From Deltaproteobacteria bacterium (GTDB lineage: Bacteria > Desulfobacterota > DSM-4660 > Desulfatiglandales > HGW-15), in assembly GCA_030671095.1 (NCBI GenBank), contig DAOVAK010000110.1, forward strand, positions 1 to 7,720: a stretch of 7,720 nt of DNA, in the 5' to 3' direction. Each line of letters begins with the position of its first letter. Positions within the stretch are counted from its first letter, which is position 1. The notes below the pieces were generated by a model that was not told where the DNA came from, did no database searches, and saw nothing but the letters and a program-made list of their open reading frames with translations. The translations under genes and the position numbers were made by a program. Positions 1 through 7,624 of this stretch are shown here, piece after piece.

Positions 1-2109
1 GGCTTTGGTCTTTTGGCCTTTGGGTCCTTTTACCTCCTCCATGGCCATCTCGTTCATCATCTCAGCAGCAATGGTTTCGGTAGACTGGGCCCATATATCA
101 ACCACCTTGTTATATTTTTCTCCATCCGTGATCAAACCGCCCTTGTACTGGTCATCTATCTTTTTGGCTTCCTCTTCGGAGTGCTCAATGATCGCTGTCT
201 TACGGGAAGGAATGGCCATATCCTTTATAGAAATGGACACGCCGGAGAGCGTCGCATATTTATAACCGATATCCTTCAACCTATCAGAGAGGATGACAGT
301 CGCCTTAATCCCTTCCCTCCGGTAGGATTCATTGATGAGAATACGCAGTACTTTTTTGGTCATCACTCTATTAATGAGTGGATAGGGAAGCTTCTTGGGA
401 AGCATCTCATAGAGCAGGATTCGGCCCGTCGTGGTCTCCTCTATTTTGCCATTCATCCTCACTTTGATGGTGGCGTGTAAATCTAGCTCGTCCGCGTCGT
501 GGGCCATCCTCACTTCCTCAGTATTGGCGAAAACCTTCCCTTCGCCCTTACAGAACGGCCTATCTCGTGTCATGTAATAGAGCCCTAGTACGATATCCTG
601 GCTAGGAACAATAATGGGGTCTCCATTGGCGGGAGAAAGGATGTTGTTTGTTGACATCATTAAGACCCGTGCCTCGATCTGCGCCTCAATGGACAAGGGG
701 ACGTGCACGGCCATTTGATCACCGTCGAAATCCGCATTAAAGGCCGTGCAAACCAATGGGTGAAGCTGAATGGCCTTCCCTTCTATTAAGATGGGCTCAA
801 AGGCTTGTATGCCCAATCGATGCAACGTGGGGGCCCTGTTTAGAAGGATACAGTACTCTCTAACCACTTCGTCCAGGGCATCCCAAATCTCAGGGGTTTC
901 CCTCTCCACCATTTTTTTTGCCGACTTAATGGTTGTTGCCAAGCCTTTTTCATCCAATTTGTTGTAAATGAAGGGTTTGAAGAGTTCCACGGCCATCTTT
1001 TTCGGCAGACCACATTGATGTAGCCTAAGGTCAGGGCCGACCACAATGACCGATCTGCCTGAGTAGTCCACCCGCTTTCCCAGCAAATTCTGTCGAAATC
1101 TCCCCTGCTTGCCCTTAAGCATGTCGCTCAAGGACTTAAAAGGCCTCTTGTTGGCACCCGTAACCACTTTTCCCCGTCTACCGTTGTCAAACAGAACATC
1201 CACTGCCTCTTGGAGCATTCGCTTCTCATTTCTCACAATGATCTCTGGAGCGCTAAGTTCCAGGAGCCGCTTTAATCTGTTGTTTCGATTGATAACCCTC
1301 CTGTAAAGGTCATTCAGATCAGAGGTGGCGAATCTTCCCCCATCCAGCGGGACAAGCGGTCTGAGATCAGGGGGCAAGACGGGTATGACATCCATAATCG
1401 TCCATTCCGGCCTATTCTTGGATTCCCTGAAAGCATCAATGACCTTTAGCCGCTTAGCCAGTTTTTTTCTCTTGGCCTCCGAGCGGGTCTCCATCATCTC
1501 CGCCCTGAGGGTGGGGGAGAGTTCTTCCAGATCCAGATCACGTAACATGGCCTGAATCGCTTCCGCGCCAATTCCCACTTCAAACCGATCCCCAAAATCT
1601 TCTCTGGCCCGAAGTAGCTGTTCATCCGTAAGTAGCGTGCCCTTAGCAAGCGGCGTATCTTTTGGATCCGTAACAATGAAGTTTTCAAAATAGAGGATTC
1701 TCTCCAAATCCTTTAACGTCAGATCAAGTAGATTTCCTATCTTGGATGGAAGGCATTTCAAAAACCATATATGGGAGACGGGTGAGGCAAGTTCAATATG
1801 CCCCATGCGTTCACGGCGGACTTTGGATTGAATGACTTCAACGCCGCACTTCTCACAGACAATGCCGCGATGTTTCATCCTCTTGTACTTGCCGCAATTG
1901 CACTCGTAGTCCTTAATGGGGCCAAATATCTTTGAACAGAAAAGCCCATCCCTTTCCGGTTTGAAGGTCCTGTAGTTTATGGTTTCAGGTTTCTTCACTT
2001 CGCCGAAGGACCTCTCCCTTATCTTCTCAGGAGATGACAAGGAGATTTTCACGGCGTTGTAGCTTGATGGGTCTTTCGGCTTTGTAAAAAAATTATATAA
2101 TTCTTCCAA
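1..2109 (-). CDS. rpoC: DNA-directed RNA polymerase subunit beta' (RpoC), N-terminal half, 3' end outside window
   Basis: RpoC is the largest subunit of the RNA polymerase core and carries the catalytic magnesium site. The frame is open for 703 codons from a TTG at 2109 to the window edge without a stop, so the C-terminal half is missing. I read MEELYNFF at the start. Zinc-ribbon cysteines fall at 70, 72, 85 and 88. The clamp coiled coil that binds sigma region 2.2 contains INRNNRLK at 273–280. The catalytic loop NADFDGDQ is at 458–465, with Asp460, 462 and 464. These positions equal E. coli numbering, which argues against any indel or frameshift this far. The last ~55 residues match the secondary-channel rim helices; bridge helix, trigger loop and the second zinc site lie beyond the edge. 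The TTG start is chosen because a GGAGGGAG sits 6 nt upstream and the N-terminus matches the family. The gene follows rpoB by 99 nt in the same operon. Confidence 0.98.
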   Translation of the reverse strand, partial: MEELYNFFTKPKDPSSYNAVKISLSSPEKIRERSFGEVKKPETINYRTFKPERDGLFCSKIFGPIKDYECNCGKYKRMKHRGIVCEKCGVEVIQSKVRRERMGHIELASPVSHIWFLKCLPSKIGNLLDLTLKDLERILYFENFIVTDPKDTPLAKGTLLTDEQLLRAREDFGDRFEVGIGAEAIQAMLRDLDLEELSPTLRAEMMETRSEAKRKKLAKRLKVIDAFRESKNRPEWTIMDVIPVLPPDLRPLVPLDGGRFATSDLNDLYRRVINRNNRLKRLLELSAPEIIVRNEKRMLQEAVDVLFDNGRRGKVVTGANKRPFKSLSDMLKGKQGRFRQNLLGKRVDYSGRSVIVVGPDLRLHQCGLPKKMAVELFKPFIYNKLDEKGLATTIKSAKKMVERETPEIWDALDEVVREYCILLNRAPTLHRLGIQAFEPILIEGKAIQLHPLVCTAFNADFDGDQMAVHVPLSIEAQIEARVLMMSTNNILSPANGDPIIVPSQDIVLGLYYMTRDRPFCKGEGKVFANTEEVRMAHDADELDLHATIKVRMNGKIEETTTGRILLYEMLPKKLPYPLINRVMTKKVLRILINESYRREGIKATVILSDRLKDIGYKYATLSGVSISIKDMAIPSRKTAIIEHSEEEAKKIDDQYKGGLITDGEKYNKVVDIWAQSTETIAAEMMNEMAMEEVKGPKGQKTKA

Positions 2110-2208
2110 TGTTTTCTCCCTCCGTAATTTAAGATTTCCGATTGATGAATCGTAAGGCCATGCAACCAATAATCAATCGTCAATCGCCCGTTGGCAATGT
2201 TTCCAGCG
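2110..2208 (-). other. rpoB–rpoC intergenic spacer with short CGATTGA repeats
   Basis: This 99-nt spacer holds no gene. On the minus strand it contains CGATTGA twice in direct tandem (2186–2180 and 2179–2173), then a local hairpin CGATT-CATC-AATCG (2152–2139). The 3' side of that hairpin, ATCAATCG (2146–2139), can instead pair over 8 bp with CGATTGAT (2179–2172). The two pairings are mutually exclusive. No U tract follows either of them, so this does not look like an intrinsic terminator. I infer co-transcription of rpoB and rpoC. Confidence 0.6.
2116..2123 (-). promoter_or_regulatory. Ribosome binding site of rpoC
   Basis: The minus strand reads GGAGGGAG, ending 6 nt before the TTG at 2109. 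This strong Shine-Dalgarno sequence fixes the non-ATG start of rpoC. There is no ATG nearby in the same frame that fits the family N-terminus better. Confidence 0.85.
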
Positions 2209-5200
2209 TTAAACCTCACTATCCTCAAATAGCTGAACCTCGAGCCCGAGGCTCTGCAGCTCTTTTATGAGAACCTTGAAGGACTCCGGCAGTCCAGCTT
2301 CAAGGATATTATTTCCTTTGACGATCCTCTCGTACATACGGGTTCGGCCTGCCACGTCATCAGACTTCACTGTCAAGAATTCTTGAAGGGAATAGGCTGC
2401 TCCGTATGCCTCCATGGCCCATACCTCCATCTCTCCCAACCGCTGACCCCCAAACTGTGCTTTTCCACCTAAAGGCTGCTGAGTCACCAGAGAATAGGGC
2501 CCGATTGAGCGCGCATGGAGTTTGTCATCCACCAGATGGTGCAGCTTCATCATATACATGATTCCAACGGTTACTTGCTGATCAAAAGGGTCACCAGTCC
2601 TGCCATCATATAGAGTTGTCTGGCCGCTTGTGGGCAGTCCTGCTTTTTCAAGACATTTCTTGATTTCATCTTCTACGGCCCCATCAAAAACGGGCGTTGC
2701 CATGTGTACCCCACCTTCCAGAGATTTCGCCTTACTTGGGAGTTCTTTATCTTTCAGGTTTTTAAAGTAGCTATTGAATTCCTCTCTTGAAAAGGCATCT
2801 TGGAGCTTCTTCGTCAATGGTTCTGCTTTTTTCATATGGGCTACCAGCTCTCCCACCTGTCTGCCCAACTCACGGGACGCCCATCCCAGATGCGCTTCTA
2901 AGACCTGACCCACGTTCATTCTTGAAGGTACGCCCAATGGGTTCAAGATGATATCTATAGGGGTACCATCGGCAAAATAGGGCATATCCTCCAAGGGGAG
3001 AATTCTGGAGAGTACGCCTTTGTTTCCGTGACGCCCGGCCATTTTATCTCCAACGGACAGTTTTCGCTTGACCGCCACGTAGACCTTTATCATTTTGATG
3101 ACGCCCGGGGCCAACTCATCTCCCTGGCTCAATCTCTCAATTCTTTCATCAAAATGCTTCTTGATTCCCTCCACCTTCTGGGCGTATCTCTCCACAATGG
3201 ATTCCATTCGCTCTAGCAGGTCCATCGATGCCTTGAGATCTGCGCCGGCCCAGACCTCCACAGGAATCTGATCTATGTCTTCCCCCTTTATTGTCTTTCT
3301 GGTACTGATAATGATGTTGTTCGCGCGTTTATCACGCAGATTGGTTTTCAGCTTTCGCCCAACCAGGATCTCCTTCAGTTTTGCCCTGGCGTTTCTCTCA
3401 AGGATCTCTATCTCATCCGATCTGTCCTTTTCAAACTTTACCTTTTCTTCAGCTTCGATGGTCAGACTTCGCAGATCCTTCTCAACCCCTCGCCTGGAGA
3501 AGACCTTCGCATCGAGCACTGTGCCTTCCACACCAGGGGGAACGCGCAAGGAGCTGTCTTTCACATCACCAGCTTTATCACCAAATATGGCCCTCAGGAG
3601 CTTCTCTTCAGGGGAGAGCTGGGTTTCACCTTTGGGAGTAATCTTCCCTACCAAGATATCACCAGGGTTCACTTCAGCACCAACCAAGATAATTCCAGCC
3701 TCATCCAGGTTCTTTAAGGCCTCCTCTCCCACATTGGGGATGTCCCTTGTGATGTCCTCCTTGCCCAGCTTTGTATCACGAGATACACACTCAAACTCCT
3801 CTATATGAATAGAGGTATAGACATCCTCCGTTACCACCCTTTCGCTGATAATGATGGAGTCCTCAAAGTTATACCCTCCCCAGGACATGAAAGCGACCAA
3901 GACATTTTGCCCAAGGGCCAGTTCTCCCAGCTCCGTTGCAGGGCCGTCTGCGATGATCTGCCCTTTCTTGACCACATCCCCCCGTTTTACGATCGGCTTT
4001 TGATTGTAACAGGTATTCTGATTGGATTTCTTATACTTAACCAGTTTATAGATCTGAACCTCATCTTCTTGATCACCATCTCCACCCGATCTTATAACAA
4101 TACGCGAGGCATCCACGTCTTCCACAACGCCATTCCTTTTTGCTATGACAGAAACCCCTGCATCCCTGGCCACCACACTCTCAAGGCCAGTACCGATCAG
4201 GGGTGCCTTTGCCTTCAATAGGGGGACGGCCTGACGTTGCATGTTTGAGCCCATTAATGCCCTGTTCGCATCATCATGCTCCAAAAAAGGTATAAGGGAA
4301 GCGGAGACGCTGACGAGTTGATCTGGAGAGACGTCCATATACTTCACATCAGCCACAGGGGTTTTACTCGCTTCTCCCTCTATCCGCACTGCCTCCTCCT
4401 CCCTTATGAAATTCCCTCTCGTGTCCAGTGGTGCATTGGCCTGAGCGATGGGATAGTCTTTTTCATCAAGGGCTGACAGGTAGGCTATCTTCTTTGAAAC
4501 CTTTCCATTTAGCGCATGCCTGTAAGGTGTTTCGATAAAACCAAATTCATTGACTCTGGCGTAGGTACTCAGGGAGACGATGAGACCGATGTTTGGTCCT
4601 TCAGGGGTTTCAATGGGACAGATTCTGCCATAATGGGTGGGATGTACGTCGCGAACCTCAAACCCTGCCCTCTCCCTGGTCAATCCACCGGGTCCAAGGG
4701 CACTCAGTCTTCGTTTATGGGTTATTTCTGACAGGGGATTGGTCTGATCCATGAATTGAGAAAGCTGACTTGTCCCAAAGAACTCCTTGACCACCGCTGA
4801 GACAGGTTTAGAGTTGATCAAATCATGGGGCATGAGTGTTTCAACTTCTTGCAGGCTCATTCTCTCTTTAATGGCCCTCTCCATCCTTACAAGACCAATC
4901 CGGTACTGATTTTCAAGCAACTCACCCACTGCCCGTACCCTTCGGTTCCCCAGATTATCTATGTCGTCCACCATGGCTTCAGCGTTCTTGAGACGTATCA
5001 GCTCTTTGAGGGTGGCAATAATATCCTCCTTTCGAAGGGTCCGATTATCCAAGGGCACATCTAAATCTAGTCTGTAGTTCAGTTTCAGCCTACCCACAGG
5101 AGAGAGATCATACGTGGAAATATTGAAGAAGAGCCCCTGAAAGAAGTTCTTGGCTACCTCCTGTGTGGGCGGGCTAGTCGGGCGCATTTTCCTGTAGATT

Positions 5201-6318
5201 TCAAGGACAGACTCCTCGCAACCCTCTATCTTGTCCAGCAGCATGGTATTCCTGATCGTGGGGCTGACACCGGGGGCATCTAAAACGAGGCATTCTATTC
5301 CCTTTATCCCCTTTTCTTGGATCATCTGGAGCATCTCAGGGGTAAGGGCCGTATTTCCATTGACCAATACCTCACCTGTGCCGGGATCAATCAAATCCTC
5401 AGTGATGACCCTTGCTTCCAAGTCCTCCAATTGAATGGGGATTTGTTTTATACGAGCCGATGTAATTTCCTTGTGAAGCCGCTTCGTATATTTTTCACCC
5501 GCCTTGGCCAAGACCTTCCGCGACTTGGGATACGTGATATCTTTGGTGATCCTGGTTTGATATAGACTTTCTATCTTCGCGGGGCGAAAGCATCCCTTTT
5601 TAGTGATAACAATTTTTTCCGTCTCAAAGAATTGGGACAGGATTTCTTTGGGGGAGTAGCCGAGGGCCTTCAGGAATGTGGTGGAGGGGAATTTGCGTCT
5701 TCTATCAATACGAACAAACAAGGTGTCCTTCGGGTCAAACTCAAAATCGAGCCATGAACCCCTAAGGGGTATGATGCGGGCCGAATAGAGTAGCTTACCG
5801 CTCGAGTGGGTCTTCCCCCGATCATGGTCAAAAAAGACCCCAGGAGACCTGTGGAGCTGGCTGACTATGACCCTTTCGGTGCCATTAATGATAAAGGTCC
5901 CTCTTTCTGTCATCATGGGAATGGTCCCAAAATAAATTTCCTGCTCCTTAATGTCCCTGATGCTTTTTGTCCCATCAGCCCCATCCGTATCAAATACGAG
6001 CAAACGTACAGTCAACTTTAGGGGAGCCTCATAGGTCATACCCTTATTGAGACACTCCTCTTCGCTATACTTGATATCCTCGAAGGTGTATTTGACAAAT
6101 TCCAGAGAAGAGGTATTGCTGAAATCGCGGATGGGAAAAACACTCCTGAATGCGCCTTGGAGCCCAACCGCTTTACGCTCCTCAGAGGAAACATCTTTTT
6201 GCAGAAATCGCTCATAGGAATTTCTCTGCATTTCGATCAGATTCGGGATATCAATGATCTTATCGATCTTCCCGAAGTTTCTTCTGATGCGGCGGTCAAC
6301 ATCGTCTTTTGCTTTCAT
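2209..6318 (-). CDS. rpoB: DNA-directed RNA polymerase subunit beta (RpoB), complete
   Basis: RpoB is the second-largest RNA polymerase core subunit. It forms one side of the DNA channel, the rifampicin pocket and the flap. The protein is 1369 aa, against 1342 in E. coli. In order I see [13 protein letters not shown] (186–198), then a region corresponding to the proteobacterial insertion beta-i4 (about 228–350). The rifampicin region [13 protein letters not shown] (513–525) continues through [12 protein letters not shown] (534–545). [11 protein letters not shown] is at 570–580 and [12 protein letters not shown] at 690–701. The flap starts near [13 protein letters not shown] (894–906), followed by an insertion like beta-i9 (about 950–1070). 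[12 protein letters not shown] (1090–1101) holds Lys1092 and Lys1100, equivalents of E. coli K1065 and K1073, which line the active site. The C-terminal block [20 protein letters not shown] (1278–1297) interlocks with beta'. ATG start with AAGGAG 5 nt upstream. The gene is intact and typical. Confidence 0.99.
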   Translation of the reverse strand: MKAKDDVDRRIRRNFGKIDKIIDIPNLIEMQRNSYERFLQKDVSSEERKAVGLQGAFRSVFPIRDFSNTSSLEFVKYTFEDIKYSEEECLNKGMTYEAPLKLTVRLLVFDTDGADGTKSIRDIKEQEIYFGTIPMMTERGTFIINGTERVIVSQLHRSPGVFFDHDRGKTHSSGKLLYSARIIPLRGSWLDFEFDPKDTLFVRIDRRRKFPSTTFLKALGYSPKEILSQFFETEKIVITKKGCFRPAKIESLYQTRITKDITYPKSRKVLAKAGEKYTKRLHKEITSARIKQIPIQLEDLEARVITEDLIDPGTGEVLVNGNTALTPEMLQMIQEKGIKGIECLVLDAPGVSPTIRNTMLLDKIEGCEESVLEIYRKMRPTSPPTQEVAKNFFQGLFFNISTYDLSPVGRLKLNYRLDLDVPLDNRTLRKEDIIATLKELIRLKNAEAMVDDIDNLGNRRVRAVGELLENQYRIGLVRMERAIKERMSLQEVETLMPHDLINSKPVSAVVKEFFGTSQLSQFMDQTNPLSEITHKRRLSALGPGGLTRERAGFEVRDVHPTHYGRICPIETPEGPNIGLIVSLSTYARVNEFGFIETPYRHALNGKVSKKIAYLSALDEKDYPIAQANAPLDTRGNFIREEEAVRIEGEASKTPVADVKYMDVSPDQLVSVSASLIPFLEHDDANRALMGSNMQRQAVPLLKAKAPLIGTGLESVVARDAGVSVIAKRNGVVEDVDASRIVIRSGGDGDQEDEVQIYKLVKYKKSNQNTCYNQKPIVKRGDVVKKGQIIADGPATELGELALGQNVLVAFMSWGGYNFEDSIIISERVVTEDVYTSIHIEEFECVSRDTKLGKEDITRDIPNVGEEALKNLDEAGIILVGAEVNPGDILVGKITPKGETQLSPEEKLLRAIFGDKAGDVKDSSLRVPPGVEGTVLDAKVFSRRGVEKDLRSLTIEAEEKVKFEKDRSDEIEILERNARAKLKEILVGRKLKTNLRDKRANNIIISTRKTIKGEDIDQIPVEVWAGADLKASMDLLERMESIVERYAQKVEGIKKHFDERIERLSQGDELAPGVIKMIKVYVAVKRKLSVGDKMAGRHGNKGVLSRILPLEDMPYFADGTPIDIILNPLGVPSRMNVGQVLEAHLGWASRELGRQVGELVAHMKKAEPLTKKLQDAFSREEFNSYFKNLKDKELPSKAKSLEGGVHMATPVFDGAVEDEIKKCLEKAGLPTSGQTTLYDGRTGDPFDQQVTVGIMYMMKLHHLVDDKLHARSIGPYSLVTQQPLGGKAQFGGQRLGEMEVWAMEAYGAAYSLQEFLTVKSDDVAGRTRMYERIVKGNNILEAGLPESFKVLIKELQSLGLEVQLFEDSEV

Positions 6319-6323
6319 CTGAT

Positions 6324-6330
6324 CTCCTTA
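6324..6330 (-). promoter_or_regulatory. Ribosome binding site of rpoB
   Basis: The minus strand reads TAAGGAG, ending 5 nt before the ATG at 6318. It is a near-consensus Shine-Dalgarno sequence at close spacing and supports the chosen start. Confidence 0.85.
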
Positions 6331-6368
6331 TGTAAATTTCAAAATTGGGAAACATTCCCTTCCAATCG

Positions 6369-6440
6369 GAGTACTGGAGTGATGCATCTGTGGGAATAAG
6401 GATTATATGGATACCCCCCGTAATCAGTACTCCAATACTC
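6369..6440 (-). repeat. 12-bp inverted repeat closing a 72-nt hairpin domain upstream of rpoB
   Basis: On the transcribed strand GAGTATTGGAGT (6440–6429) pairs with ACTCCAGTACTC (6380–6369). That gives 11 Watson-Crick pairs and one G·U in RNA. The loop is 48 nt and can partly fold on itself. A shifted register gives a perfect 9-bp repeat, GGAGTACTG with CAGTACTCC (6368–6376 and 6425–6433 on the plus strand). The long stem resembles a double-stranded processing site more than a terminator. Confidence 0.6.
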
Positions 6441-6441
6441 T

Positions 6442-6470
6442 CTCCGAGGCGTAGGCTCTACGAGCCGGAG
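6442..6470 (-). repeat. 29-nt stem-loop in the rplL–rpoB spacer
   Basis: The transcribed strand has an outer stem CTCCG/CGGAG extended by a G·U pair, a 2x2 internal loop, then an inner stem CGTAG/CTACG closed by a three-base loop AGC. It ends one base before the 12-bp hairpin domain at 6440, so the two helices could stack. No U run follows it. Confidence 0.55.
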
Positions 6471-6483
6471 GCCGAAACTTTTA

Positions 6484-6578
6484 CCCCGTTTAAAGAAGAG
6501 CCTTTAAGCACCAATGTTTTTATACGATTTGTGGAGCTTCATAGTAGGACATTCCAGTAATGATACAATTTAACGGGG
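6484..6578 (-). repeat. Long-range inverted repeat just downstream of rplL
   Basis: CCCCGTTAAA (6578–6569 on the transcribed strand) can pair with TTTAAACGGGG (6494–6484), giving 10 bp with one bulged base and enclosing about 74 nt. Part of its 3' arm also forms a small alternative hairpin, TTAAAG/CTTTAA, spanning 6507–6490. The two pairings exclude each other. Confidence 0.45.
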
Positions 6579-6602
6579 CGAGCACTCCAAAATCTCTCTT
6601 AA

Positions 6603-6986
6603 TTATTTGATCTCAGCGGTCGCACCCGCCTCTTCCAGTTGTCCTTTGAGATTCTCTGCCTCGTCCTTTGAGACACCCTCTTTGACTGCACCTGGGACAC
6701 CATCCACCACTGCTTTGGCTTCCTTGAGACCAAGGCCCGTTATGACGCGAACAACTTTGATAACTTGAATTTTCTTGTCTCCAACGGCAGAAAGAATAAC
6801 ATCGAACTCCGTCTTCTCTGGGGCCGCTTCCTGGGCCTGTTGAGCCGGGCCAGGAGCCACAGCAACGGGAGCCGCCGCGGTAACACCAAACTTCTCTTCA
6901 AGCTCTTTCACAAAATCTGAGAGCTCAAGCACTGTCATGTTGGATATATATCCAATTACATCCTCTTTACTAATATTGGCTGCCAT
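6603..6986 (-). CDS. rplL: 50S ribosomal protein L7/L12 (bL12), complete
   Basis: L7/L12 forms the mobile ribosomal stalk. Dimers bind the C-terminal helix of L10 and recruit initiation, elongation and release factors. The protein is 127 aa, normal for the family. Residues 1–35 form the dimerisation and L10-binding domain ([20 protein letters not shown]). Residues 36–56 are an Ala/Pro/Gln-rich hinge. Residues 57–127 form the globular factor-binding domain with KTEFDVIL and GLGLKEAK. Ile73, Ile76, Lys77, Arg80 and Lys91 match the E. coli factor-binding face (V66, I69, K70, R73, K84). The ATG fits the conserved N-terminus, and no other in-frame start lies between it and the ribosome binding site. 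The gene lies 46 nt after rplJ and is separated from rpoB by a structured 284-nt spacer. Confidence 0.98.
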   Translation of the reverse strand: MAANISKEDVIGYISNMTVLELSDFVKELEEKFGVTAAAPVAVAPGPAQQAQEAAPEKTEFDVILSAVGDKKIQVIKVVRVITGLGLKEAKAVVDGVPGAVKEGVSKDEAENLKGQLEEAGATAEIK

Positions 6987-6999
6987 ATCTCTCTTATAA

Positions 7000-7006
7000 C
7001 CTCCTT
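7000..7006 (-). promoter_or_regulatory. Ribosome binding site of rplL, unusually distant
   Basis: The minus strand reads AAGGAGG, a perfect Shine-Dalgarno core, but it ends 13 nt before the ATG at 6986. That is longer than the usual 5–9 nt. No start codon in the rplL frame lies in the gap, so the ATG stands. Confidence 0.75.
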
Positions 7007-7032
7007 AGAATCTTATTTCGTTTGACGGATTA

Positions 7033-7566
7033 TTATTCTTTAGCCTTCCCATTTTCTTTCGTGGTTTCAATTGCCTTTAGAACATTGAGCAAATTGACGA
7101 GGAGGCCATTCAAAACCCTCACAAAGGAGGTGGGAACCTCCTGCATGGCTGACAAGACCTGGGAGAGGAGCTCGTCACGGCCTGGCAATTCTGCCAGTCT
7201 CTTGATGGCATCCAAATCCATGGTTTTGCCAGACATCTGTCCTATTTTTATGTCCAGCTTCTCATTATCCCTGCTAAAATCCACAAGGACTTTGGCTGGG
7301 GCTACGATATCATCGTAGGTGATGGCAAGGCCACACGGTCCTTCAAAGTGCTCTTTCAGGGACTCGGTCTCCGTATCCTGGCAGGCCAGCTTCATAAGCC
7401 TATTCTTAATCACCTGGAATTCGTTCCCGATATCCTTGAGCTCCTTCCTGAGCTTATTGATGGCCTCAACACGAAGACCCTGATAGTCCACTAGAAAGGT
7501 CGCCTTCGCCCTTTTGAGCCGGTCCTTCATATCGGCTACAAAAATTTCTTTTTCTTTTCTTTCCAA
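7033..7566 (-). CDS. rplJ: 50S ribosomal protein L10 (uL10), complete
   Basis: L10 anchors the L7/L12 stalk to 23S rRNA and, in many bacteria, represses its own operon by binding the leader mRNA. The protein is 177 aa, within the normal 165–180 range. The N-terminal rRNA-binding domain contains VDYQGLRVEAINKLRKEL (26–43) and VIKNRLMKLA (52–61), with FEGPCGLA at 74–81. LPGRDELLSQVL (127–138) leads into a long C-terminal helix (about 139–172) that docks L12 dimers. The start is a TTG at 7566, giving MERKEKEIFVADM, which fits the family. A purine-rich GGAGAGGGGG lies upstream, and the nearest preceding TTG is out of frame. It is the first gene of the unit seen here and follows a structured leader, as expected for autoregulation. 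Confidence 0.97.
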   Translation of the reverse strand: MERKEKEIFVADMKDRLKRAKATFLVDYQGLRVEAINKLRKELKDIGNEFQVIKNRLMKLACQDTETESLKEHFEGPCGLAITYDDIVAPAKVLVDFSRDNEKLDIKIGQMSGKTMDLDAIKRLAELPGRDELLSQVLSAMQEVPTSFVRVLNGLLVNLLNVLKAIETTKENGKAKE

Positions 7567-7574
7567 AAACCAAT

Positions 7575-7586
7575 CACCCCCTCTCC
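7575..7586 (-). promoter_or_regulatory. Ribosome binding site of rplJ
   Basis: The minus strand reads CGGAGAGGGGGTG, ending about 8 nt before the TTG at 7566. The purine-rich core GGAGAGGGGG acts as the Shine-Dalgarno sequence. It follows directly on the U tract of the terminator-like hairpin, so folding of the leader could affect its access. Confidence 0.7.
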
Positions 7587-7589
7587 GAC

Positions 7590-7624
7590 AAAAAAAGTAT
7601 CAGGCGCCAAAGTCAGGGGTGCCT
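7590..7624 (-). terminator. Terminator-like hairpin with U7 tract (attenuator candidate) before rplJ
   Basis: The transcribed strand has AGGC-A-CC (7624–7618), a nine-base loop, then GG-C-GCCT (7608–7602). This gives 6 bp around one A/C mismatch. GATAC follows, then seven T (7596–7590). The 5-nt gap between stem and U tract makes it a weak terminator. The 3' arm GCCTGA (7605–7600) can instead pair perfectly with TCAGGC at 7665–7660, which would act as an antiterminator. Confidence 0.4.

Larger units (their letters stand above)
6319..6602 (-). promoter_or_regulatory. Structured rplL–rpoB intergenic spacer, probable RNA processing/attenuation region
   Basis: This 284-nt stretch has no supportable gene on either strand. 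The transcribed (minus) strand is packed with inverted repeats. A CCCCGTTAAA / TTTAAACGGGG pairing (6578–6569 with 6494–6484) starts 24 nt after the rplL stop. A 29-nt hairpin spans 6470–6442. A 12-bp stem joins 6440–6429 to 6380–6369. A small GGGAA/TTCCC hairpin lies at 6359–6347, just before the rpoB ribosome binding site. None is followed by a clear U tract, so intrinsic termination is not evident. In E. coli the equivalent spacer, of similar length, holds a partial attenuator and an RNase III cleavage site. I infer a comparable role here by position and structure only. Confidence 0.5.

Noticed and set aside
840..1688. Short minus-strand frames at 840–1046 and 1494–1688 as a sign that rpoC is broken
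   Set aside because: They are in other frames. The rpoC frame itself is open from 2109 to 1, and its key residues keep E. coli numbering at 70–88, 273–280 and 458–466.
3275..3808. A 177-codon plus-strand open frame opposite rpoB, plus other long plus-strand frames such as 13–480 and 3805–4221
   Set aside because: They lie wholly antisense to well-conserved rpoB or rpoC codons, show no recognisable domain, and lack convincing ribosome binding sites. They are shadow frames.
6402..6430. Perfect TATAAT on the minus strand (6407–6402) as an rpoB promoter
   Set aside because: The hexamer at a 17-nt spacing upstream is GTACTG, which is not a credible -35 element, and the site lies inside the loop of the 12-bp hairpin. 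An internal promoter cannot be excluded but is not supported.
6345..6560. A 71-codon plus-strand open frame in the rplL–rpoB spacer
   Set aside because: No ribosome binding site and no recognisable protein. Its sequence is accounted for by the inverted repeats of the spacer.
6541..6568. TTGTAT – 16 nt – TACTAT on the minus strand as a promoter just after rplL
   Set aside because: Both hexamers match consensus only partly, and AT-rich spacers give such hits by chance.
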